The notes beneath the pieces are model-generated. The model ran no database searches. It was given only the letters and a program-made list of their open reading frames with translations, and was not told where the DNA came from. From JADMII01 sp036278595 (GTDB lineage Bacteria > Chloroflexota > Dehalococcoidia > DSTF01 > JACRBR01): a stretch of DNA of 30,818 nt. The stretch's first letter is position 1. The number at the start of each line of letters is the position of its first letter. Positions 1-6,381 of this stretch are shown one piece after another. The stretch lies in contig DASUKS010000108.1 of the NCBI GenBank assembly GCA_036278595.1, forward strand, positions 1-30,818, read 5' to 3'. The translations under genes were made by a program, and so were the position numbers.

Positions 1-48
1 TCAAGCGTCCGCTGGTCCGGGGGCATCGTTCTCAGGTTAACGAAGCGC

Positions 49-72
49 GCGCGACTGGGGTAGGAGTCGCGC
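49..72 (-). terminator. Possible terminator hairpin after the DUF2283 gene
   Basis: An 8-base perfect inverted repeat (GCGCGACT at 49-56, AGTCGCGC at 65-72) encloses an 8-base loop, six bases beyond the stop of the DUF2283 gene. Read on the minus strand, the stem is followed by a GC stretch and then TTCGTT, so there is no clean T-run. A terminator for the leftward operon is plausible by position and stem strength only. Confidence 0.4.
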
Positions 73-78
73 AAAGTC

Positions 79-288
79 TCAGGTGCCGCGCAGGTTGGTC
101 ACGGTGAAGCTGTCGATGTCCTCGGCGCTCAGATAATCGCTTACGAAGAGCAACTCGATGCCCACCATCCGGCCGTGTGCGTCGAGATCGACGATCACGT
201 TCTCGTCCAGTTCACGCGTGTTCGCCACCTCGGCCTCCTTGAGGCGGATATAGATGGCATCCGCTTGCCGGTCATACTCGAGCTTCAT
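79..288 (-). CDS. DUF2283 family protein, antitoxin-like
   Basis: A small 69-residue protein starting MKLEYDRQADAIYIRL, the typical opening of DUF2283 proteins, with the later VDLDAHGRMVGIELL segment also typical. I chose the ATG at 288 because it overlaps the stop of the preceding gene as ATGA and gives the usual family N-terminus; a start at 321 would add 11 residues without family character. DUF2283 genes are often found next to DUF4258 genes, and the pair is commonly regarded as toxin-antitoxin-like, DUF2283 being the presumed antitoxin. Here the preceding DUF4258 gene is broken, so this may be a surviving antitoxin-like gene. It is the last gene of a four-gene minus-strand operon with DUF4389 membrane proteins. 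The family call is firm; the antitoxin role is inference. Confidence 0.85.
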   Translation of the reverse strand: MKLEYDRQADAIYIRLKEAEVANTRELDENVIVDLDAHGRMVGIELLFVSDYLSAEDIDSFTVTNLRGT

Positions 289-515
289 GGCGTTCGGTTC
301 CTTGGCGCCCGCGCCGGACAAATGACCGTGACGATCACCATCGTATCAGCTTCTTCGGCGAGGACGACCCGAATCCAACCGTCCTGCCATCGCAGCCACC
401 GACTGATCCGGTTCCCCACTTGACCCTATGGTGAAGGCTGGGAGAGCGCGTCGAGCAGTTCCTGCCCGCTCAGCCGGAGTCGGCGGAGCCGGTTACGCGC
501 GTGCCTCGTGAACAC
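285..515 (-). pseudogene. DUF4258 family gene interrupted by an in-frame TAG
   Basis: Translating from GTG at 515 gives VFTRHARNRLRRLRLSGQEL, then LLDALSQPSP and a TAG at 426-428. The same frame continues as GQVGNRISRWLRWQDGWIRV followed by VLAEEADTMVIVTVICP, ending at TGA 285-287. The first part matches the DUF4258 opening (a T-x-HA-x-x-R motif, then a helix ending before a proline); the second matches the family's closing strands ending in VTV. Total length is 76 codons, normal for the family. A GAGG sits six bases before the GTG and overlaps the end of the upstream DUF4389 gene, and the stop overlaps the DUF2283 ATG. Only the single TAG breaks it. It could be a real nonsense mutation or a sequencing error. 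DUF4258 proteins are presumed toxin-like partners of DUF2283. If the TAG is real, only a 29-residue stub is made, unless translation restarts at GTG 417-419. Confidence 0.7.
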
Positions 516-523
516 ATACGACC

Positions 524-760
524 TCAGACATCCTCCTCGCCGCTGCCTGCTGACTTCGGATACCGTCCGGTGATCAGCACCGCGAACCACGCGACGAACG
601 TCAGGATCTCCGCGACGATGGTCAGCAGATACACGACGAACAGCTGCGGGATCGCGAACAGCCACTTGATGAAGATCCGCCAGCGCGACAGCCGCTCCGG
701 ATGTTCGATGTCGAACTCGACCGGATGCGGCGCGCGGCCGGTAGGATATGCGACCGCCAT
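524..760 (-). CDS. Short DUF4389 membrane protein
   Basis: A 78-residue protein with one DUF4389-like unit: PVEFDIEHPERLSRW, then IFIKWLFAIPQLFVVYLL, and a second hydrophobic segment ending in WFAVLITGRYP. It starts with ATG three bases after the stop of the larger DUF4389 gene, so the two are translationally close. It resembles the N-terminal half of each domain in its neighbour and lacks the later YPPF segment, so it is a shortened paralogue. Two membrane helices are expected around residues 30-66. The function of DUF4389 is unknown. The charged tail SGEEDV is encoded by bases that also supply the ribosome binding site for the next gene. Confidence 0.8.
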   Translation of the reverse strand: MAVAYPTGRAPHPVEFDIEHPERLSRWRIFIKWLFAIPQLFVVYLLTIVAEILTFVAWFAVLITGRYPKSAGSGEEDV

Positions 761-763
761 CGG

Positions 764-1363
764 CTACGGCTTCAGGCTGAACGGCGGGTAGGCGTCCGTC
801 GCGAGGTACACGTACATCGTCACCCGCTCCGACCATCGCAGCATGCCGACGCCGAAGTCGAACAGCGGGCGCGGGTAGCGCCTGGTCAACAGGATCGCGA
901 ACCACGCCCCGATCAGCACGAACAGCCACACGATCCCGAGCAGCGCCAGCACGATGTAGTGCGGGATCGCCAGCAGCCACTTGATAAGCGGCAGCCAGCG
1001 GTTCAGTTCCACCGGATAGTCAGCGTCATACACGGCGGCGTATGTCCCCGGATCCCACGAGAACGGCGGATACTCGTCGCGCATCAGGCTTGTGTACGCG
1101 TTCACGTTGTTCTGCCATCGCCGCGTCCCGACCGCGAACCGGAACAGGTCGCGGGGGTACGTCTTCGTGAACAGGATCGCGAAGAACGCGACCAGCGTGA
1201 CGACCGAGAACAGGATCTGCAGGAAGTACAGGATGATGTAGTGCGGGATCGCCAGCAGCCACTTCACGAAGATCAGCCACCGCGAAAGCTCGTCCGGATA
1301 TGCGACGTCGAACCGGATCGGATAGCCGGACTCGGCCAGATCAAGCGCCGTGCTCATTGGCAC
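764..1363 (-). CDS. Tandem DUF4389 membrane protein
   Basis: A 199-residue protein made of two similar DUF4389 units. Unit one (about 15-100) contains YPDELSRW, VKWLLAIPHYIILYFL, FFAILFTKTYPRDLF and YPPFSW. Unit two (about 110-199) repeats this as YPVELNRW, IKWLLAIPHYIVLALL, WFAILLTRRYPRPLF and YPPFS. Each unit should form two membrane helices, giving four in total. The start ATG at 1363 is preceded by AAGAGGT at a suitable distance. It is the first gene of a compact leftward operon with a second DUF4389 gene, the broken DUF4258 gene and the DUF2283 gene. The family is common in Actinobacteria and Chloroflexota and its role is unknown. No enzymatic residues can be named. Confidence 0.85.
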   Translation of the reverse strand: MPMSTALDLAESGYPIRFDVAYPDELSRWLIFVKWLLAIPHYIILYFLQILFSVVTLVAFFAILFTKTYPRDLFRFAVGTRRWQNNVNAYTSLMRDEYPPFSWDPGTYAAVYDADYPVELNRWLPLIKWLLAIPHYIVLALLGIVWLFVLIGAWFAILLTRRYPRPLFDFGVGMLRWSERVTMYVYLATDAYPPFSLKP

Positions 1364-1480
1364 CTCTTAACCGCCCCGCCGCCCGAACTCTCGGCCATCA
1401 ACCGGACACCTGTCAAGCCCGACTGCCGGCATCCAATCCTCGCTCCAAAGAGATAGGCCAACGTCACCGCGGCCGCCGTC

Positions 1481-1575
1481 ACCTCCGCCTCCGGCCCGCA
1501 CCTCCGGCCTCCATCCGCAGGCCCGCTCCTCGTCCCCGCTCCTCGCACCTCCCGCATCCCGCCTCCACCCCGCTC
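1481..1575. repeat. Low-complexity CCTCC-rich imperfect repeats
   Basis: The gap between the DUF4389 operon and the small membrane-protein gene holds pyrimidine-rich imperfect repeats built on CCTCCGGC and CCCGCTCCTCG units. No coding signal is convincing here. It resembles the other short tandem arrays in this window's intergenic gaps. The rest of the gap (1364-1480) shows nothing clear beyond the leader of the leftward operon. Confidence 0.5.
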
Positions 1576-1593
1576 CTGCTAGAGTTGGATCGC

Positions 1594-1845
1594 ATGCAGG
1601 AAAAAGCCCCCGCCGCGCAGTCCCGCGCCCGCCGCCTCCCGGAAGACGTCCTCCTCGCCGTGGCGTCAGTCGGCCTCGGGATCATCTGCGCCGTCGGCTA
1701 CGCCATCTGGGAAGCCACGCGCGCCAGCGCCGGCACCAGCGCCTGGGGCGAATTCGGCAGCACCATGCTCTTCCCCGGCACCCTCATCCTCGCCGCCGTC
1801 GCCGCCATGGTCTGGCTCGGCTGGAAAGCCAACATCGACGACTGA
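1594..1845 (+). CDS. Small two-helix membrane protein, unknown
   Basis: An 83-residue protein from the ATG at 1594. After a basic, proline- and alanine-rich N-terminus of about 18 residues, two hydrophobic stretches follow: about 19-40 (VLLAVASVGLGIICAVGYAI) and about 58-78 (MLFPGTLILAAVAAMVWLGW), ending in a short polar tail KANIDD. I recognise no family. The hydrophobicity pattern and the stop before a repeat-rich gap support a real gene, but the ribosome binding site is weak. A longer reading from 1300 in the same frame would run through low-complexity repeats and is not supported. Confidence 0.5.
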   Translation: MQEKAPAAQSRARRLPEDVLLAVASVGLGIICAVGYAIWEATRASAGTSAWGEFGSTMLFPGTLILAAVAAMVWLGWKANIDD

Positions 1846-1901
1846 CGTGGACCGCCGATCGCATTCGTGCCAATACCCGGGAACTCGAATCGTCAAACGC
1901 C

Positions 1902-1956
1902 GCTCCCCCTCGCCACAGTGTGGAGAGGGGGCCGGGGGGAGCGCGCTGCGCGCGCA
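1902..1956 (+). repeat. Dispersed composite repeat, copy A
   Basis: An inverted pair (CCCCCTC and GAGAGGGGG) is followed by GGCCGGGGGGAGC and then a GC palindrome CGCGCTGCGCGCG. This order of parts, hairpin then GGGGCCGGGGG core then CGCGCAGCGC palindrome, recurs at 1984-2039, 18942-19000 and partly at 14808-14832 and 20645-20692. Confidence 0.65.
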
Positions 1957-1983
1957 CCTCTCCGTCGTTACAGGCAGGAATTC

Positions 1984-2039
1984 AGCTCCCCTTCCCTTTT
2001 GGGAAGGGGCCGGGGGTTAGGTACGCGCGCAGCGCGCTC
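1984..2039 (+). repeat. Dispersed composite repeat, copy B
   Basis: The hairpin CCCCTTCCC-TTTT-GGGAAGGGG is followed by the core GGCCGGGGGTTAGG and the palindrome GCGCGCAGCGCGC. This is the most complete copy in the window. It lies in the same orientation as copy A, about 80 bases away, in the convergent gap between the small membrane-protein gene and fabF. Confidence 0.7.
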
Positions 2040-2065
2040 ATCGAAACGAACAGGATCGCGGAAGA

Positions 2066-2096
2066 CAACACCCCTTCCTTAACGGAAGGGGTGTTG
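2066..2096. terminator. Strong bidirectional hairpin between convergent genes
   Basis: A perfect 13-base inverted repeat (CAACACCCCTTCC and its complement GGAAGGGGTGTTG) encloses a 5-base loop TTAAC. It lies 37 bases beyond the fabF stop and between converging genes, the usual place for a bidirectional terminator. There is no U-run on either side. The CCCCTTCC arm resembles the arms of the nearby composite repeat, so it may be a derived copy. Confidence 0.6.
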
Positions 2097-2132
2097 GTAG
2101 GTCGCGTGGAGCGCCCTATCGCTCCTCTGTCG

Positions 2133-3419
2133 TCACTCCTCCCCGGCGCCCCAGCGCCGGAGCACCACGCACGCGTTGTGCCCGCCGAGTCCCACCGAAT
2201 TCGACACCGCCACCCGCACATCCGCCTGCCGCGCCACGTTCGGCACGTAATCGAGATCGCACGCCGGGTCCGGTTCGCCGTAGTTGATCGTCGGTGGCAG
2301 CATGCCGGTCTTTAGCGCCATCACCGAGGCGATCGCCTCCAGCGCGCCCGCGCCGCCCATCAGATGCCCGTGCATCGACTTCGTCGAGCTCACCGCCAGC
2401 TTGTACGCGTGCTCGCCGAACGCGGTCTTGATCGCCGCAGTCTCCACGCGGTCGTTCAGCGGCGTCCCCGTCCCATGCGCGTTGATGTACCCGACGTCCT
2501 CCGGCGCGATGCCCGCCTTCCGCAGCGCGCGGCCCATCGCCAGCGCCGAAGACCGCCCGCTCTCGTGCGCGGCCACCATGTCGTACGCGTCGTTCGTCGT
2601 CGCGTAGCCGATCATCTCCGCGTGGATCGTCGCGCCGCGCGCCTGCGCGTGCTCCAGGCTCTCGAGCACCAGCGCCGCCGCCCCCTGCGATACCACGAAC
2701 CCGTCGCGCCGCGCGTCGAACGGCTTGCACGCGCGCTCCGGGTGCTCCGCGTCGTTCGCCAGCGCCCGCAGCGCGTGGAACCCCGCGAGCAGCACCGGCA
2801 ACAGCGCATTGTCCGCGCCGCCCGTGATCACCGCCTCGGCATCGCCGCGACGGACCGTCTCCCATGCCTCACCGATCGCCCCCGTGCCCGTCGAGCACGC
2901 CGACACGATGCCCATGTTCGGCCCGCACGCCCCGGTCGCAATCGCGATGTGGCCCGACGCGGCATCCGGCAGCATGTTGCTGATCAGGAAGGGGCTCACG
3001 CGCCGGTAGCCGCTCTTCAGGTAGGTCTCGTTCTGCTCCAGCAGCCAGCCGTAGCCGCCGCCCGCCGACCCGAAGATCACGCCGACGTCGTCGCGGTTGC
3101 TCTCGTCGATCCGCAGCCCGGCGTCGGCCACCGCCTCCTGTGCCGCCACCACCGCGAACTGCGCGTGGCGGTCCATCCGCCGCAGCTCCTTCGTCGGGAT
3201 CGATTCCTCTGGGTGGAAGTCGCGCACCTCGCCGCCGATGCGCACCTCGAACGCGCTCGTGTCGAACTGCGTCAGCGCGCGGATCCCCGAGCGCCCCTCG
3301 ACCATTGCGCACCAGGTGTCGTGCGCGTTGTTGCCGAGCGGACACACCGTCCCGATGCCCGTGACGACGACGCGCCGGTTCGGAAGATGTTCTGGCCGCG
3401 AAGGATAACCCTGCGTCAA
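2133..3419 (-). CDS. fabF: Beta-ketoacyl-ACP synthase II
   Basis: A 428-residue condensing enzyme of fatty-acid elongation. It joins malonyl-ACP to an acyl-ACP with loss of CO2, in the cytoplasm. The catalytic triad is visible: Cys175 in VSACSTGTGAIGEA, His315 in INAHGTGTPLND, and His352 in STKSMHGHLMGGAGA, where the usual TGH is HGH. The C-terminal SVGLGGHNACVVL is typical. The start is TTG at 3419, overlapping the fabD stop as TTGA, which indicates coupled translation. No fabG, fabH or acpP gene lies alongside, so this is a two-gene fab unit. The gene ends before a strong hairpin. Identification as FabF rather than FabB rests on length and motif style and is fairly sure. Confidence 0.93.
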   Translation of the reverse strand: MTQGYPSRPEHLPNRRVVVTGIGTVCPLGNNAHDTWCAMVEGRSGIRALTQFDTSAFEVRIGGEVRDFHPEESIPTKELRRMDRHAQFAVVAAQEAVADAGLRIDESNRDDVGVIFGSAGGGYGWLLEQNETYLKSGYRRVSPFLISNMLPDAASGHIAIATGACGPNMGIVSACSTGTGAIGEAWETVRRGDAEAVITGGADNALLPVLLAGFHALRALANDAEHPERACKPFDARRDGFVVSQGAAALVLESLEHAQARGATIHAEMIGYATTNDAYDMVAAHESGRSSALAMGRALRKAGIAPEDVGYINAHGTGTPLNDRVETAAIKTAFGEHAYKLAVSSTKSMHGHLMGGAGALEAIASVMALKTGMLPPTINYGEPDPACDLDYVPNVARQADVRVAVSNSVGLGGHNACVVLRRWGAGEE

Positions 3420-4435
3420 GAGGCGTTGCCTGCGCCCGCAGCTTCGGACGGCGACTCGTCCAGTTTCGGTCCGGCGAGGATCAGCTCACGCCACTGCGAC
3501 TCGTCGAAGATGTCGATCATCTCCGCGTCGCGGTCGACGCGCTTGCAGATGTTCGCGAGCACGTGCCCCGGCCCCAACTCGAAGAAGCTCGATGCGCCCG
3601 CCTTCCGCATCTCGAGGAAGGCGCGCATCCAGTTGATCGCGCCCGTCATCTGCTCGTTCAGCTCCGTACGTACATCCTCGGCCGTCGTCAGGAGCTTGCC
3701 GGTCAGGCTCGAGACCACCGGCTGCTTCGGGTCGCGGAACTCCACGCTCGCGATGAACCGCCGCAGCTCCTCGCGCGCTTCTTCCATCTTCGGGAAGTGG
3801 CCCGGCACCGAGATCGGCAGCTGCACCACGCGCGCGCCACGCTCTCTCACCGAGTCGATCGCCCGCGCCAGCGCCGCAAGCGTCCCGGAGATCACTGTCT
3901 GCCCCGGCGCGTTGATCGCCGCCACCCCGACATCCCCGTCCGGCGACACCTGTGAGCACACCTCGCGCACGTCGTCGTCCGGCACGCCGATGACCGACGC
4001 CATACCGCCCGGCCGGCGCTTCGACCACGCCGTCATGATCCGCCCGCGCTCACGCACGAGCTTGAGCGCGTCGCTGAAGCTGATAGCGTCCGCCGCGGCC
4101 GCCGCCGAGAACTGCCCGAAGCTGTGCCCGGAAACGAGCGCCGGTTTCACCTGCCGGCCCATCTCCGCAGCCCGTTCGCGGAGGTACGCGAGGTACGCCC
4201 AGCTGACCGCCAGGATCGCGGGTTGCGTCGTCGCCGTCCGCGCGAGGTCTTTCTCCGACCCTTCCATCACCACGCGCGCGACATCGAAGCCGAGCACGTC
4301 GCTCGCCTCGTCGAAGATCCGCTGCGCCTGGGGAAATTGTTCGGCCACGCGGCGGCCCATCCCGGAGTGTTGGGAGCCCTGGCCTGGAAAGATGAGCGCG
4401 AGCGTCCGTTCGCGCTGCGGGGTTTTTTCACGCAT
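3416..4435 (-). CDS. fabD: Malonyl-CoA:ACP malonyltransferase
   Basis: A 339-residue acyltransferase that loads malonyl groups onto acyl carrier protein for fatty-acid synthesis. Visible motifs are FPGQGSQ (residues 16-22), the nucleophile elbow GHSFG with Ser105, an arginine-bearing VRERGRIM near 128-134, and the histidine in VPGHFPKM at about 213. The elbow reads GHSFGQFSA where most family members have GHSLGEYAA, a mild variation. The start at ATG 4435 is preferred over 4510 because the extra 25 residues lack family character. It is first in a two-gene unit with fabF. A TATACT box lies 44 bases upstream of the start, in a region shared with divergent argF. Confidence 0.92.
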   Translation of the reverse strand: MREKTPQRERTLALIFPGQGSQHSGMGRRVAEQFPQAQRIFDEASDVLGFDVARVVMEGSEKDLARTATTQPAILAVSWAYLAYLRERAAEMGRQVKPALVSGHSFGQFSAAAAADAISFSDALKLVRERGRIMTAWSKRRPGGMASVIGVPDDDVREVCSQVSPDGDVGVAAINAPGQTVISGTLAALARAIDSVRERGARVVQLPISVPGHFPKMEEAREELRRFIASVEFRDPKQPVVSSLTGKLLTTAEDVRTELNEQMTGAINWMRAFLEMRKAGASSFFELGPGHVLANICKRVDRDAEMIDIFDESQWRELILAGPKLDESPSEAAGAGNAS

Positions 4436-4478
4436 TGGTGTCAAGCATCGTGCATACACGCCTGTGCGCGCACTCGCG

Positions 4479-4484
4479 AGTATA
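4479..4484 (-). promoter_or_regulatory. Possible -10 box for fabD
   Basis: TATACT on the minus strand lies 44 bases before the fabD ATG. No good -35 is found at 16-18 bases upstream (GGGTTG at best). Supported by position in a divergent gap and by one close -10 match only. Confidence 0.35.
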
Positions 4485-4515
4485 TCACAGTATGGAAGCG
4501 CAACCCGCACCCCGA

Positions 4516-4532
4516 ATGGGGCTCAGCCCCAT
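4516..4532. promoter_or_regulatory. Palindrome in the fabD-argF divergent gap
   Basis: ATGGGGC-TCA-GCCCCAT is a perfect 7-base-arm inverted repeat lying between the two divergent TATACT boxes. Its place just upstream of the fabD -35 region would suit an operator, but no regulator is known from the sequence. Confidence 0.4.
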
Positions 4533-4577
4533 GGCATACTCGGCGGGATCCGCCCCTAAGCGCACGTAGCTTCACGA

Positions 4578-4583
4578 TATACT
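4578..4583 (+). promoter_or_regulatory. Possible -10 box for the argF operon
   Basis: TATACT lies 26 bases before the argF GTG, followed by CCGGAGGA as a clear ribosome binding site five bases before the GTG. No convincing -35 was found at normal spacing. Confidence 0.35.
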
Positions 4584-4609
4584 GCCGCGTAATACTCCGG
4601 AGGAATGTC

Positions 4610-5545
4610 GTGTACGGTCGCGATCTGCTCTCGATCGCCGAGTTGAGCCCGGACGAGCTCGACCGCATCCTCCAGACTGCGCTCAGCCTGAAGCGGGATG
4701 GCGGTGGCGATCGCCTGCTCGCCGGCAAGACCCTGGCGCTCGTATTCGAAAAGCCGTCCCTCCGCACCCGCGTCAGCTTCGATGTCGCGATGCAGGAGCT
4801 CGGCGGACACGCGGTCTACCTCAGCCAGGGTGAGGTTGGCCTCGGCCAGCGCGAGCCCGTCGCCGACGTCGCCCGCGTCCTCAGCCGCTACGTCGATGCC
4901 ATCGCCGCCCGCACATACGAGCACCGGACGCTTCTCGAGCTTGCCCGCCACGCTGACGTCCCGGTGGTCAACGCCCTCTCGGACGAAGAGCACCCCTGCC
5001 AGGCGCTCGCCGACCTGCTCACTGTGCTCGAGCACTGCGGCACGCTGCGCGGCGTCCGCCTCGCCTACGTCGGCGACGGATTCAACGTCGCCGCCTCGCT
5101 CGCCGAGGCGGCCGCGCTCGCCGGCGTCAGCATGGCGCTCGCGTCCCCCGCCGGCTACAGCCTGCCGGAGCCCACGCTGCGCCTCGTCGAGCGCCTCGCG
5201 TCCGAAAACGGCGGCCGTATCGACGTCTGCCCGACCCCCGCCGATGCCGTCCGCGACGCGGACGTCGTATACACCGACGTCTGGACCAGCATGGGGCAAG
5301 AGGACACCTACGCCGAGCGCAAGGAGGCCTTCGCCGGCTACACGGTCAACGCCGATCTCCTCGCGCTCGCGAAGCCGGCCGCGATCTTCATGCACGACCT
5401 TCCGGCACACCGCGGTGATGAGGTCTCCGAGGAAGTGATCGAAGGTCCACAGTCCGTCGTATTCGATCAGGCCGAAAACCGGCTCCATGCCCAGAAAGCG
5501 ATCCTGTCGCTTATCGTCAGCGACCAGATGCTCCTCTCACAGTGA
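4610..5545 (+). CDS. argF: Ornithine carbamoyltransferase
   Basis: A 311-residue enzyme that makes citrulline from ornithine and carbamoyl phosphate in arginine synthesis. The carbamoyl-phosphate site SLRTR (50-54), HPCQ (128-131) and the ornithine loop DVWTSMGQE (Asp223, Ser227, Met228) mark it as an ornithine rather than an aspartate transcarbamoylase. The start is GTG at 4610, set by GGAGGA five bases upstream. The C-terminal motif, normally HCLP with a catalytic or binding cysteine, reads HDLPAHRGDEV here, with Asp263 in the cysteine position. The neighbouring AENRLHAQKAIL is canonical. The gene overlaps cdaA by GTGA and leads the operon. No other arginine gene is in the window. Confidence 0.92.
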   Translation: MYGRDLLSIAELSPDELDRILQTALSLKRDGGGDRLLAGKTLALVFEKPSLRTRVSFDVAMQELGGHAVYLSQGEVGLGQREPVADVARVLSRYVDAIAARTYEHRTLLELARHADVPVVNALSDEEHPCQALADLLTVLEHCGTLRGVRLAYVGDGFNVAASLAEAAALAGVSMALASPAGYSLPEPTLRLVERLASENGGRIDVCPTPADAVRDADVVYTDVWTSMGQEDTYAERKEAFAGYTVNADLLALAKPAAIFMHDLPAHRGDEVSEEVIEGPQSVVFDQAENRLHAQKAILSLIVSDQMLLSQ

Positions 5546-6381
5546 CCAGTTTCGTCGATAGCCTGCGCGATAACTTCCAGCAGTTCGGCCCGACGTCCGC
5601 ACTCGACGTCATCATCATCTCGCTGCTCTTCTTCTGGCTGCTCATGCTCCTCAAGGGCACGACCGCCATGACGGTCATGCGCGGCGTCTTCATCCTGCTC
5701 ATCGCCGCCTTCGTCCTCGGCCGCGTGTTCGACCTGCGCGTCCTCAACTTCCTGATCCGCAACTCGTTCACCGGCCTCCTCATCGCCGTCCCGATCGTCT
5801 TCCAGCCCGAGATCCGCCGCGCGCTCGAGCGCGTCGGACGCACGGGCGCGCTCGCGCTCGGCAGCACCGTCGGCTCGCAGGAGACGCTATCCGCCGTCGT
5901 CTCGGCCGTCATGCAGATGTCGCGCCGCAAGTGCGGTGCGCTCGTCGTCATTGAGCGCGACACCGGCCTCCAGGACTACGTCGAGACCGGCATCCCGATC
6001 GACGCCGCCATCACCCCGGAGCTGCTACAGAGCCTGTTCTTTCCGAACTCGGCCCTCCACGACGGCGCGGTGGTCGTGCGCGGCGCTCGCATCATCGCCG
6101 CCACGTGTACGCTGCCGCTCTCCGAGAACTCGCCTCCCGGCGAGCTCGGCACCCGCCATCGCGCCGCCCTCGGCGTCACGGAGCGCACCGATGCCGTCGC
6201 CGTCGTCGCGTCCGAGGAGACCGGACGCATCTCCGTCGCCGCCGATGGCCGCATGTACATGCGCCTCGATGAGACGCGCCTACGGTCGCTGCTCGCCGCC
6301 CTCCTGCGTATCAGCGGCGGCGGTGTGATGCCGCCGAAACCGCTCGAGGTCGTCGAGGTCGAGGAGGCGGAGGCGCTGTGA
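5542..6381 (+). CDS. cdaA: Diadenylate cyclase CdaA
   Basis: A 279-residue membrane-bound diadenylate cyclase that makes c-di-AMP from two ATP. Three hydrophobic segments are visible at about 21-37, 46-62 and 70-87. The DAC domain follows, with LHDGAVVV (DGA at 174-176) and GTRHRAALG (RHR at 205-207), the two signature motifs. The GTG start overlaps the argF stop by four bases, and the gene overlaps cdaR likewise. In many bacteria cdaA and cdaR are followed by glmM. Here they lie between argF and der instead, with no glmM. A charged tail rich in Glu and Val ends the protein. Confidence 0.95.
   Translation: MTSFVDSLRDNFQQFGPTSALDVIIISLLFFWLLMLLKGTTAMTVMRGVFILLIAAFVLGRVFDLRVLNFLIRNSFTGLLIAVPIVFQPEIRRALERVGRTGALALGSTVGSQETLSAVVSAVMQMSRRKCGALVVIERDTGLQDYVETGIPIDAAITPELLQSLFFPNSALHDGAVVVRGARIIAATCTLPLSENSPPGELGTRHRAALGVTERTDAVAVVASEETGRISVAADGRMYMRLDETRLRSLLAALLRISGGGVMPPKPLEVVEVEEAEAL

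Noticed and set aside
1..26. Possible leftward gene starting ATG at 26
   Set aside because: Only eight codons are visible, with no ribosome binding site or family signal.
1300..1593. Extended N-terminus for the small membrane protein
   Set aside because: The extra codons run through low-complexity CCTCC repeats, giving an Arg- and Pro-rich stretch without a signal.
2364..4559. Long plus-strand reading frame opposite fabF and fabD
   Set aside because: It is the GC-rich shadow of two clear genes on the other strand; its translation is Arg- and Pro-rich with no family motif.
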